In this document: one piece after another, positions 1 through 9,532 of the stretch
How the letters are laid out: every line of letters starts with the position of its first letter
How positions within the stretch are numbered: the stretch's first letter is position 1
Source of the DNA: Drosophila persimilis
Taxonomy: Eukaryota; Arthropoda; Insecta; Diptera; Drosophilidae
NCBI RefSeq assembly: GCF_003286085.1
Contig: NW_020825317.1
Coordinates: 5,146,001-5,210,000 of the forward strand
Direction of reading: 5' to 3'
DNA: 64,000 nucleotides
Program-made: the position numbers and the translations under genes
Notes under the pieces: generated by a model
What the model was told of the DNA's origin: nothing
Database searches by the model: none
Seen by the model: the letters and a program-made list of their open reading frames with translations, nothing else

Positions 1-271
1 AAGAAATTCATGTTCTCAGTCATTACAATCCCCGCCAATACCTTTCGACGAGAGTACGCCTCCTGGCCCTTGATAACCTCCATGAACTTTTCCAAAACCA
101 GTCTTCCAATCGCATCTGCATGTATCTGCGGCAGCTCCATGGACGAAGACTTATCATCAATTGGTAGCGGCACGTTCTTTTGCGGCACCACCATCGGACT
201 GTACGAGATGTTACACAACGAGGCGAGCGCTGCCTTAGCGGCGGCATTCTTTGCCAACTTTTTCGACGGAC
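1..271 (-). CDS. Adar: Adar, exon carrying end of dsRBD2 and start of deaminase domain (partial)
   Basis: Coding exon of the RNA-editing adenosine deaminase, which converts A to I in double-stranded nuclear RNA. A 3' splice site (TAG at 272-274 read on the minus strand) opens the exon in phase 1. The translation starts with the conserved GPSKK of the second dsRNA-binding domain, runs through its last basic helix (KNAAAKAAL), crosses a linker (SYSPMVVPQKNVPLP) and enters the deaminase domain (LVLEKFMEV, then RRKVLAGIVMTEN). No stop or frameshift is visible. The exon runs off the window edge, so the catalytic HAE and PCGD motifs are outside. The identity comes from recognising the Drosophila Adar protein. 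The 109-residue plus-strand reading of this stretch is only its shadow. Confidence 0.96.
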
Positions 272-693
272 CTACGGAAGATAATCTATGGTTTAGACAA
301 CTTGTCACCGGCCATGTGACATTCGACTTTGCTCACTGACTAACTGCAGGAACAGAGATAGCCTTATTGGGAAAAGCATGCAGTGCGAGCGAGAGAAATA
401 CGAGTCTATGCGGTAGCTTGGCTCTTCAGTGGAGCTGCGAGCAGCGCTGCTGCAGGTTATCGATTGTTTTACTTTTAGGATCCAATTTTGCTGGCTGGCT
501 GAGCGTTGGAAAACATCATTCTGTCACAAGTCGTGCCTCAGTTCTTCGACTGATAGCCGGGAGACGTGTCTGGAGACGGCTACGAGCACTTACTTTGCGT
601 TTTATTTATCATGCTATCTTTCTCTTTGCAGAAACGTTGGGAAAGTCGTACGTCATATGGCTTTAAGTGACTTAGATTCTTTTTTCTACATAC
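272..693 (-). other. Adar intron between the two halves of dsRBD2
   Basis: This 422-bp intron has a GTATGT donor (693 downward) and a TAG acceptor ending at 272 on the minus strand. It holds no further coding exon that I can support. Open plus-strand frames here have no recognisable content. Confidence 0.85.
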
Positions 694-876
694 CCGTTCC
701 ATCGAATTTCTTTTCGTTAATTGTTACGGTCATTTTAAAGCGACAGTTGTTCTGTGCACTGTCAATATTAATGCACTCAAAATTAACGTCATTATAGAGC
801 TCATAGAGAAGCATGACGGGACCTTTATCCGGCACCTTCTTTTGTCCATCAACGGTTATGGCGCTCTTACTGACAT
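694..876 (-). CDS. Adar: Adar, exon carrying most of dsRBD2
   Basis: Coding exon of 183 nt, entered after ...GATAG at 877-878 and left at a GTATGT donor (693). It needs one base from the previous exon and gives one to the next, so phases fit on both sides. The product reads VSKSAITVDGQKKVPDKG, then the first helix and beta strands of a dsRNA-binding domain (PVMLLYELYNDVNFECINID, CRFKMTVTINEKKFDGTG). It continues into the 1-271 exon, whose PSKK lysines complete the RNA-contacting helix. The sequence is nearly identical to other Drosophila Adar proteins and is undamaged. Joining to the two alternative 5' donors of the neighbouring exon changes the first residue to D or N. Confidence 0.96.
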
Positions 877-1104
877 CTATCAATATACAATGGCGGTTAG
901 TAGAAATATTCGATGGCTGTTCCTAGTATAGAAAAAAACCCTAACTTAGCCGTCTATGCTTATTTCACACGAGATTTTACAGTGGTCTCCAACCATACAA
1001 AAAAAAAAAAAACATATGCGGGGAAAAACACAAACACAGATTAAATTGAACAAAAAAATAATGAAAATATATGCACTCTCCATACACTCTTCTCTCAAAT
1101 ATTT

Positions 1105-1400
1105 AACAGAAGTGTTTTTGAGAGCCGGTACTCAGAAGGAAACGTTTCCGACCGCACAAGGTATACATATACAATTATATATTCTTGATAAGCTTCAAAA
1201 GCCGTGTCCGTCTTGATGAACGCCTCAGGTTCTCAGACACCATAGGTTTTGTATGCACACTGTGGGATCTGCAATTTTGAGTATACAAGAAACCGAAACC
1301 GAAAACGCAGCATCGTACAGAGTGCGGAAATACGTTGCGATCGGTTCATTTATATAGCCAGAAAGGAGAAAGCAATTTCCCGCCGGCATAGTACGCCTGC
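1105..1400 (+). mobile_element. Decayed DINE-1/ISY-like Helitron fragment in Adar intron
   Basis: The stretch keeps the order of landmarks seen in the better copies at 6.95-8.5 kb and 40.7-41.9 kb: a CAGAAGGAAACGTTTCCGACC-like block, TATATTCTTGATAAGCTTC, a TCCGTCTTGATG block, then CTCAGACACC, AACGCAGCATCGTA and a TATAGCCAGAAAGGAGAAAGCAA block. It has many substitutions and indels. The identification rests on this ordered similarity and is moderate. Confidence 0.5.
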
Positions 1401-1709
1401 CACGCTCTAGTTCTTTTTATTCCAGGGGTGCCGCCAGGCGGAGGCAGGGGAATGTAACGGGCGGATGTTACTTCGTTGGTGGGAAGAATATTGTTCAGAA
1501 TATAGACGTAGTGCATAAATATACTATTGTATAAGTTACATAACCGTTTATATATTTAATGTCTCAAAATAATATTATAATAAGAATAAAATAAATGAAT
1601 ACAAAAGTGTAGAATGGAGTACACCGAAAAATGTACAGCAAAGACCTGTCCATAAAATGCATTGAGGCAGAAGCAGATTTTCATAGTTTTTCATAGTTTT
1701 TTTCATATA

Positions 1710-2645
1710 CAGTAGCGGACAGTGAAATGTGGACACTCTCTAACCGAGATGGCGCGTATTCAAAAACTCAAAAGCCAGTCGGGAAACATTTTTGTTGTGG
1801 AGATACATTTATTAGCTGATTGGAGAAACGTAATGTTTTTTTAATTTTTCCAAAATAAGCGAGGTTTGTTGGGAAAGTAGGACGAATGATCGTCGCAAGA
1901 TCGGAGATCGCTTTATAAGCTAGTGAAACGAACGAAGGCAGCAGGATTTTTTGGGGATTTTTTGTTTATTTTAGAATTTGGGATCTGGCACTAATTGACG
2001 GATATGTAAAGGAAGGAAAACCCCATTCCGCCAAATGAGGAAAAATTTTTGCTTGCTGACGCCGTCATCTTCTGGGACGATTCTGCTCCTTGCCGCCGTG
2101 CTAGATTGGGGTGTGGCATATTTTTTTCATCTTCCTCATTATATTCAAAAAGTTTGATTTTTCCAATTTTGTAAAAAAAAAATAATATTTATCAATAGTG
2201 GGAATTCCTGGTTTCAATCCAATCTGGAATCTTTTGCACCCCATGAACGTTTTAATATGAAAGCAGAGACCCAAAACGTTATCTAAATTGAAAGAAATAT
2301 TTGAAAAAGTGTGGCATAACGATATAAACATCGAATCCATCTGCAAATTAGAAGATACAAAGCTTTCGCGCAGAAAACTAGTTCTAAAACACCAAGGATG
2401 TTCAAAAAAATATTTAACAAATTTATTACATAGTCTTCAATATTCTTAGACTTAAACGTAATAAAAAAAATGCTATTAAAAATTAACTTTTCCGTACAAT
2501 TATTAAAGTGAATACTTTTTGATTTAAGGATTCTTTTGAAAGCAAGGACGTTTGGATTCAAACTTTTAATGTGTTTTGTTAGCCTTTTATATTATTTAGT
2601 TAGTTTCACGATTTTTGACTGTCCACATTTCACTGCCCGCCACTG
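1710..2645 (+). mobile_element. Tc1/mariner-family element, decayed, inside Adar intron
   Basis: The 936-bp element is bounded by terminal inverted repeats of at least 26 bp with two mismatches. The left end is CAGTAGCGGACAGTGAAATG and the right end, read inverted, is CAGTGGCGGGCAGTGAAATG; both continue with TGGACA. It is flanked by TA dinucleotides (1708-1709 and 2646-2647), the target duplication of the Tc1/mariner superfamily. Plus-strand remnants of the transposase are present inside. It sits in the Adar intron between the linker exon and dsRBD2, in the orientation opposite to Adar. Confidence 0.88.
2058..2440 (+). pseudogene. Tc1-like transposase C-terminal remnant
   Basis: Pieces of a Tc1-type DDE transposase can be read across several frames. 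WDDSAPCRRA matches the second catalytic Asp block (family form QDNAPCH). Then come SGNSWFQSNL/IPGFNPIWNLLHPM, a frame-broken version of the PDLNPIENLW block with the third acidic residue. Last comes an open stretch RPKTLSKLKEIFEKVW typical of the C-terminal helices. Frameshifts separate these pieces and the N-terminal DNA-binding domain is not readable, so no functional protein can be made. Confidence 0.72.
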
Positions 2646-2904
2646 TATGTAGGCATTAGTCGCTTCAGCAACTGCTCTAATCTGTATTTTTAATGGATAA
2701 CATACAAAACAACAAAATCAATGGCAAATGTCATATCTGTGTATACATAAGTTGTATACATACGTTTGAATTTTTCTCGATCTGTGTACAGGTCCAACCA
2801 ATAACAAAATAATAAACAAACAATATGAAAAAAAGAAAAATGAAGAAAAAATAACGAAAAATGTTACAAGAAAACCAAAAAAAAAGAATTTTACTAATAC
2901 TTGC

Positions 2905-3205
2905 TCTGACTCATGCAAAACATTTGAAGAGGCAACGTGGATTGTTCAAGCGAGGTAAGGTTGGGTTTCTTTTCGGTCAACATCAATGTCATCTGTATGT
3001 AATCGACCAATTTACCATTGTCAACATTTTCAATACCATTTTCAAGATGTTCATCGCTGGTAAAGTCCAAGTTGCCGGATGGCTTTAATGGCGATAAGAC
3101 GGCACCGTCCTTAAACTGTATAAAGCTTCGTAGTGCTGTGGCTGCTGCTTCGATACGCGCTACTTTTTTACTGCGTCCCTGGCCCATGTATTTCTGACCA
3201 TCGAC
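2905..3205 (-). CDS. Adar: Adar, exon with end of dsRBD1 and alternatively spliced linker
   Basis: The exon begins after ...TTTTAACAG and continues dsRBD1 in phase 0 (DGQKYMGQGRSKKVARIEAA, then ALRSFIQFKDG), followed by the linker PSGNLDFTSDEHLEN. Two 5' splice sites are usable in the same phase. A GT donor (AATG|GTATTG, exon end 3037) gives a 169-nt exon and the short linker. A GC donor (CAGA|GCAAGT, exon end 2905) gives a 301-nt exon adding 44 codons that end in FCMSQ. Both join the 876 acceptor without a stop. From memory, Drosophila Adar is known for an alternative 3a segment between the two dsRBDs, and this matches it. That the long form uses a GC donor is read directly from the sequence, since no GT fits this phase before the stop at 2894. 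Confidence 0.93.
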
Positions 3206-3933
3206 CTGTTAAAATATACAAACAAATAACACATACACACACATGGAGATTTATTTTTTTATTGAGTATATTTTTATGAAGGTTACTCTGTTTTGTCTGT
3301 GATTCTCCTAAGTAAAAACAACACTATTAACGTTTGCATTTGGGGGACCATATGTTTACGACCATTACAAATATCATTTGCATTTGCATACGACCGTCTT
3401 TCCTAACGTTTACTTATCATGCACTTTTTGTGCTGTCCTCTGCTGTGCCGCTTTACTCCCACCTCCGTATTGATTTCTTATTGAACAGCAAATCGCGTGA
3501 ACCGAATCCGTATGTGGAAGTCGATCGTATATGGATAAGTTTTTTATTTTTGTGGAATACTAATGTAATGCTAATGCTTCTCATAATAATAAGTGGGGGA
3601 TATTGTTGGTTGTATTGGCCAAGTAAACAACAAGGAGAGGCAACAGTCGATTAGAAATTATATCGTCTGTGGTACACCCAGAGAATCGGCAGATATACCA
3701 ATAGAGCGTGCAATTTGTAGCATTAATATGAAAACATTTAATTTAAATATGATTCATGTTTCAAATAAATATTTTAAATTCTGGCCTAATATATTCCCCA
3801 CCAATTTCATATATTATATCCGATATCTGGCGGTATCTAATGGCTATATAAAAAACAATATTGTACGGCGTTTTTCTGCTATTGGGGGCATGACCAGTAT
3901 TCGGACCCATTCTTAGGGATGTGTATATCTTAC
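3206..3933 (-). other. Adar intron within dsRBD1
   Basis: This 728-bp intron has a GTAAGA donor at 3933 and an AG acceptor at 3206-3207 on the minus strand. It is AT-rich with plus-strand frames that look like nothing known. I see no additional exon in it. Confidence 0.8.
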
Positions 3934-4082
3934 CTCGACGGATATCGTAAATAAAGGTGCGTGCACCGGACCAGTCTGTGACTCCAATTTATAAATCAGT
4001 CCATTTCTTAACTCATTTAGCATTGCCACCGTATTCTTCGGCTGTGGTATCCGCTCCTTGCATGTTTTCTTTTTTGGCGGTG
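3934..4082 (-). CDS. Adar: Adar, exon with start of dsRBD1
   Basis: A 149-nt exon entered in phase 1 after TTTTCGATAG and ending at GAG|GTAAGA. It encodes [20 protein letters not shown], then [20 protein letters not shown] and [11 protein letters not shown]: the basic lead-in, first helix and first beta strands of dsRBD1. The KKK-C-KER segment is a plausible nuclear localisation signal. The reading frame is intact and the phase matches both neighbouring exons. Confidence 0.95.
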
Positions 4083-4158
4083 CTATCGAAAAACGGTTCA
4101 AGAAAAGGATTCAACATAAATACTATAGATTGAATATATCGATTGACCTGGGACCTAC

Positions 4159-4246
4159 CAGCATATTTTGGCATTTCATAGCGCCGTTTTGGCGGCACCT
4201 TTCGGTTATAGCCGTTCATCGTGTTTTCGGAAGTGTTAGCCACCGG
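4159..4246 (-). CDS. Adar: Adar, small N-terminal exon
   Basis: An 88-nt exon between an ATCCTACAG acceptor and a G|GTAGGT donor. It encodes PVANTSENTMNGYNRKVPPK followed by RRYEMPKYA, which matches the N-terminal MNGYNRK...YEMPKY segment of Drosophila Adar with scattered substitutions. Phase 0 in and phase 1 out fit the start-codon exon at 9497-9532 and the dsRBD1 exon at 3934-4082. The intron to the next exon is only 76 bp. Confidence 0.94.
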
Positions 4247-4771
4247 CTGTAGGATACAAAAGGGCATTACATTTATAGAGTTTTATTTTCTTTGCATTTG
4301 CTAGCGTTTAAGTATAACAATTAAAATTTAAATATCCTTTAAAGGCAGACAAATTTGTGAATTTGAATCTGTGTGCCTTTCTGTATTTGCATCTCATCTG
4401 GGCTTTTATTCTATTCCATAAATCGAACAGATATTCCATTTACGGGAGGATTTAAGTAAAAATTGCTCAAAAATACGCGGTTCTGGGGCAATTTTTACTT
4501 CTGCTCTTCAGACCGAGCACACACAAGGCTTAAAGGTTATTTGGTTAAAGGATTAATGGAATGTAACAAACATACACACACACAAAACTTATGGTTTAGT
4601 CAAATGATTACGCACAACAACATCAATATTATATATAGACAGTTAGAACAGAGTTAGAGCGACATATACATATGTTATGTGTTATACAGGAGCGCAACAA
4701 AAATTGTTAATCTGAATCTGAAGAGTTGGCTCAATTAATTTACATTTTCTATCATTCCATTGCCTTGGAGA

Positions 4772-4806
4772 CCCTTCGAGACCCTTCGAGACCCCTCGAG
4801 ACCCCG
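4772..4806. repeat. Short tandem repeat, 10-bp TTCGAGACCC unit
   Basis: About three and a half near-identical copies of a GAGACCCTTC-type decamer occur in the Adar intron, followed by a C-rich run. It contains short XhoI-like CTCGAG words. No function is assigned. Confidence 0.8.
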
Positions 4807-4976
4807 CCCCCCCTGTAAACGATTGATTTTTGTTGCTTTGATTCTTGATGGATGGACGTAACGACCCTATTAACCCCATGTCTGGCATGTAAGTGTCCAT
4901 CAAAAGGGTGTCCCCACACGACCCCTTTTAGGACTGTACGTTTCCTTTGCTTTCAATCAAAAAACTTTTACTTACA

Positions 4977-5400
4977 CCGTAGGGAAACATTGGCAGCACT
5001 GTACGTCGCTTAAAGAGTACACGCGAGTACCTTTTCCCAGCAAAACATGACGATGCAGATGATGAATAAAACTGCTGCCGCTGGTACCGTACTGAGGAAG
5101 ATCTGGCCCAACGCACGGCATGGTGACACGACTTATAGCACGCGGCACGCTCCGGCCTATAGTACGCTGGATACATTGTAGAAAACCTCTAACAAAACTC
5201 GAAGCGAAATGAAAGGCGATCGGGAAACAAGCAGAGCAACTAAGCGACTGACGATTTCCGAGTTGCCCAGCTAAGCACTGACATTTAACTGACAACGACA
5301 AAAGCAAACTGCAGCTAATTTTATAGAACCAACAGAAATTATTAAAAAAAAAAAAAAAAAAAGGAACAAATACCATCATGTATGTGCAGACATATATGCA
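4977..5400 (-). promoter_or_regulatory. Candidate alternative 5' exon or promoter region of Adar
   Basis: This roughly 400-bp stretch is more GC-rich than its surroundings. On the minus strand it ends in a strong 5' splice site (CGGT|GTAAGT at 4976), correctly placed to splice to the acceptor at 4247. Adar in Drosophila is known to use alternative promoters, so this could be a non-coding first exon inside the intron. I see no TATA box or initiator that would prove it. Confidence 0.28.
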
Positions 5401-6954
5401 CACCTAGACACATGGTTTGTACGAATAAAGATAATTTGCGCGGCTGGCTAGATTTTCATTTTCCGAGAAGATAGATATTCGTATACTCTAAAGAGGAGAA
5501 TAGTAGTTTTGGGGTTCTGCAAGTCATTCAAAGTTGGTATGTTGCGGAATCAATAAACTTGTGGGGCGTTCGAGTCATTCTTCAAAGTATTACATAATAA
5601 TATTACGGATAATATTCATGTGGCCTTGGGGATATAAGCGATTCCTAGCATCCTAGCATGCCTAATATTTTCAGCCCCATTTAAAAGCGTATGCAGTATT
5701 CGTTGGAATAAAAATTAACCTTGCTTTAACGTTGTTTCCCTTTCTCTTTCTCTCTCTCTCTCTCTCTGATACAAGAACAGTCCCGCCTGTCGGAAAAATC
5801 TGATCTTTTGGTGTTGATAAAAACTTTGCAGAGTGCCCCGCAGCACACATTTCGATTCGAATTTCTTTTAATGAAGTCCCAAACGCCAGGAACGGAACGG
5901 AACGGAACGGGACGGCCCTAAGAGGCCCAGGCCCAACCACAGCCCCAGCCGCAGCCGCAGCCGCTGCCCAGGCAGCAGCAAAATTTGGATGCCGTTGGAG
6001 CGGTTATTGCAGCAGCAGCTGCGGCCAGAACTCACGAAATGCATGAGTTGCATTTGCGTATCAAAATTTGCAGTAATCAACGGGCAAAGTGCTGGCAAAT
6101 AAATAAATGTGTGCGTACATATTGTATGTATGTACATATTAACACCGTCCATTAGTACTGGAAATACACTTTCAAATCTGGCCAAATACTATATGTATTT
6201 TCGGTTGCGAATTCAGAGGAACTGTGTGGCCTACTTCTGGTGATGTTTATTATAGGGAATATCAAGTAACTCGTTTACATATACATACATATGTATCCCT
6301 ATGTGGATGAAAGAATATCCCAAATTGGCTTAGAAAATATGTCCCGACCTTTGCAACGTTTAGCTATACTACATACTTATTTACTATTTAACTATTTAAA
6401 AAAGGATTGGGATTGGTCATGCACAATTTAAATACTACCATTGAGAATGCACTTGAGGACAACAGCAGCGCCAATATGAAACTATTAGAGTTTTGTGAAG
6501 CACAATTGAAACAACAAAACGAAATGAAAGCCATAAGCCATAAGCCATAAGCCTTGAGGGTCCCACTAAAAAAATACCATTTAAAATTCATCGCAGCAGC
6601 AGCAGCAGCATATTTATATAACAATGCAAGCTGCACCTGTGCGTCGCGTCGAGTGTCTAAATTGTCGGATGGGACGTGTGAGTGCAAGTGCAACTGCAGA
6701 ATGATAAAAATCTAATAATTATAATCGTACAAACTGAAACAACAGCCAAACGAGGCAAATAATCGCATTTTCATCTAAAGGTTGCAAAAGAATGCCAAAG
6801 AAGCGAAGGACAACATATGATGAACGATTTCCGACAATCTGGAGATTCTTTTCAATCTATTCAGAAATATGCTAAATTATAGAGATTATAATAAGAAATA
6901 ATAAAGTTCGATAGATATCGAACACTTTACTTTAGTTGTTCAAAAGAGTTCAAA

Positions 6955-7385
6955 AGAGGATATACAAGATTTGTGCGGAAAATTGATGAGAGTAACGCCC
7001 AGAAGGAAGCGTTTCCGACCCCATGAAGTATATCAATAGCCGAGCCGATAGAGCCAGGTCTGTCTGTCCGTCTTTCCGCCCTGTTTGACGCCTAGTTCTC
7101 AGAGACTATAAGAGCTAGAGCTACGAAAACGTTGAGAGTCGCTGCTACGGCCGCGACTCTACATTTATACCCGAAACTTACGAAGAGTGCGTGAGTGAGA
7201 GACAGAAATGAGTAAGCGGCTTGGAAAGTTCATTTGTTCCGTCTGGCTATAATAATGATCCCTTCGGTTTGAGTGATATCACAGCATCCTGAATATATAT
7301 ATTTTATCCGGTCGGAAGCGCTTTCTTCTGGGCTTTACACACATCAATTTTCCGCACAAATCTAATACATATACCCCTGTACTGT
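6955..7385. mobile_element. DINE-1-related element with 22-bp perfect inverted repeats
   Basis: Positions 6967-6988 (beginning AGATTTGTGCGG) are repeated exactly in inverted orientation at 7342-7363. The inner flanks continue the inverted similarity for about 45 bp with mismatches (CCCAGAAGGAAGCGTTTCCG against CCCAGAAGAAAGCGCTTCCG). Between them are ISY/DINE-1 landmarks: the CTGTCTGTCCGTC block, CTCAGAGACTATAAGAGCTA, and a GTGCGTGAGTGAGAGACAGA block. It looks like two element ends brought together with most of the middle lost. Confidence 0.75.
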
Positions 7386-7700
7386 TTTTGAGTATCGAAT
7401 ATACATTTCGCAGTCGTCATTTGACTATAGCTTTATATTATTTCGCGATGGTAGATGGTACCCTCGACAGCTTTTTGCTGTGCCTTGCAACTGTTGTTCT
7501 TGGAAGTGTTTCGACTTTTTTAATACCCTGCTATCGTTTGTACATGAACATAGTTTTGTATTGAAAGTATCTCGGTTCTGGGCAGCCGGGTTGTTTTTGA
7601 ACTATACCTTTTGACCAGGTCCATACTATAGAAACATATGTGTACGAATAAAAAGCTAGAGGTCTTAGGTAACTGACCGTGAAGGAACTAAATTGATTTT

Positions 7701-8510
7701 TATACCCGATACTCAAAATGAGTATTGGGGTATATTAGATTTGTGGTAAAAGTGGATGTGTGTAACGTCCAGAAGGAATAGCCGAGTCGATTGAGCAATG
7801 TCTGTCCGTCCGTCCCCTTCAGCGCCTAGTGCTCAAAGACTATAAGAGCTAAAGCAACGATGAATTGGATCCAGACTTCTGTGATATGTCACTGCTACAA
7901 AAATATTTCGAAACTTTGCCCCGCCCACTTCTGACCCCACAAATGACGAAAATCTGTGGCATCCACATTTTTAAAGATACGATAAAACCAAAACCACAGA
8001 ATCGTAGAGGGTGACTATATGTTCTAGAATGTAATCTGAACCAGATCGTGTAATTATTATAGCCAGAATCAAGAAAACAATTTCATTCTTTCTCGCTCTG
8101 TCTCTCTCTAACAAACAGGTTTCATGGTCGGTTTTGCCAATTGCAAAATATGAGTTCAAGGATCTCAGAACCTATAAGAGCCAGAGCAACCAAATTTGGT
8201 ATCCACACACTCCTGTGATATCGGACCTTGACCGTTTCGTGTCCAAATTTCGCCACACCCCCTTCCGCCCCCTCAAGGACGAAAGTCTGGGGCATCCACA
8301 AAACTCAGAGACTATTAAGGCTAGAGTAACCAAATTTGATATCCGCACTTCTGTTAAATCTCACTATAAAACGTATATCTCAGAATTTCGCACTCTTTGT
8401 CGTGTCGTTTAATATTAGCGGCGTCTGCCGGAGGAGAGCCATACTGACTTAGTTTCGGGTATAACTGTAGATTTGCGGTCTCCGCAGCAACTCACAACGT
8501 TCCCCCTGGT
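7701..8510 (+). mobile_element. DINE-1/ISY-like non-autonomous Helitron
   Basis: It starts with TATACCCGATACTCAAAATG and ends with the CAGCAACTCACAACGTTCCC block. Between lie the ordered internal landmarks shared with the 40.7-41.9 kb copy: the tandem CCGTCCGTCC block, CTCAAAGACTATAAGAGCTA, CCGCCCACTTCTGACCCC, repeated CTCAGAGACTAT...GAGTAACC...CCGC segments, and CGTGTCGTTTAATATTAGCG. From established knowledge, DINE-1/ISY repeats are Helitron-derived, lack coding capacity and are very abundant in the obscura group. The 92-residue open frame inside it is chance. Confidence 0.82.
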
Positions 8511-9496
8511 TTTTATCAAGAGTTGAGTGAAAGGATGGTTTTTTGCACCCTTAAAAAAAACGCTAAAAATGAAAATGAAAATGTATTTATTTTCAGAGCC
8601 TTCACTGAGCTTTTCACATCGATTAAGATATATTTCAGGTGTTGAGTTAGCTTGAATCACGTAAAGTGCATAAAAACAGTGATATTTCTCTGTTTCTTAA
8701 AGGAAAAACCAGGGCGCCCACAACCGGGAATACCAGCAGTTTTTCCAAGAGAAAAACAAATTATGCCCACAGATACTTCATCACAAATGCATACATATAT
8801 TTGTTTCGTTATCAGTTCACGGTTCACAATACTCAGGAATCAGATGGCTGTCCAAGTTTACGAGGTCCCCAACTAGAGCGTGCCCACAATCGGCTCACCT
8901 CCCCTATACATATATAATTTTGATGATTATTTTTTTCTGTGTCCTTTTTCAATATTATTTATCATTAAAAATAATGTGAATGTGAATGTAATACGGATCA
9001 TTCAGTGTGAGAAATAAAAACATAAGAATTGTGAATTATTTGACACCTTCGTCGTGGTGAAACCGCCAAATGGCTAATGGGGCTTTTCAAAAATATTATA
9101 GTATGTGTGCAGGGTATTGATGAGATCTTGGCCGGCAATTGGCCTATAGGGAAATATACAATATATATGACAAATTAAGAAAGCGATGATCGATTAAAAT
9201 ATGTAATATCACAAATTATCTATTTATTAAATGATGTGTGCAAAAATGTTTCATATCCTTCTACACATTCACAGAAATGTACACATATGTATAAATGTGC
9301 ATATTTTTTGCCATCCACTTATTCAAATAACAAACTACATACAGTATTTAGCTAGTTATAGATCATGCACAAGCAAATACATATAGTACACATACACATA
9401 GCAATAACAATAACTGGTACTGATAGATAGATAGATACATAGATAAATAAATAAATCATAAATTTTAAATGACGTTTTTTTCTTTTGTCTACTTAC

Positions 9497-9532
9497 ATGC
9501 TGGAGAGAATTGTTATTTGCGCTCTTTAACAT
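9497..9532 (-). CDS. Adar: Adar, exon with translation start
   Basis: Twelve codons, MLKSANNNSLQH, from the ATG at 9532-9530 to a CAT|GTAAGT donor. This matches the MLNSANNNSPQH start of Drosophila Adar, and phase 0 fits the exon at 4159-4246. An upstream in-frame ATG at 9556 would add eight residues (MKFEYPKV). I prefer the internal one because it coincides with the known protein start. The 5' border of this exon and any untranslated exons upstream cannot be fixed from sequence alone. Confidence 0.9.

Larger units (their letters stand above)
4247..9496 (-). other. Long Adar intron (5.25 kb) between start-codon exon and second coding exon
   Basis: The intron runs from a perfect GTAAGT donor at 9496 to the acceptor at 4247. 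It holds simple repeats, a possible alternative first exon near 5.0-5.4 kb, DINE-1-like elements at 6955-7385 and 7701-8510, and otherwise AT-rich DNA with no supported gene. The stretches 5400-6950 and 8511-9496 show only microsatellites: a (TC)n run near 5750, four GGAAC units near 5890, and CAG/GCA runs near 5950 and 6595. Confidence 0.8.

Noticed and set aside
2101..2561. Two minus-strand ORFs in the Tc1/mariner element
   Set aside because: The transposase remnants are on the plus strand; these are antisense AT-rich frames.
8134..8412. 92-residue plus-strand ORF
   Set aside because: Lies entirely inside a DINE-1/ISY repeat and equivalent frames are broken in other copies.
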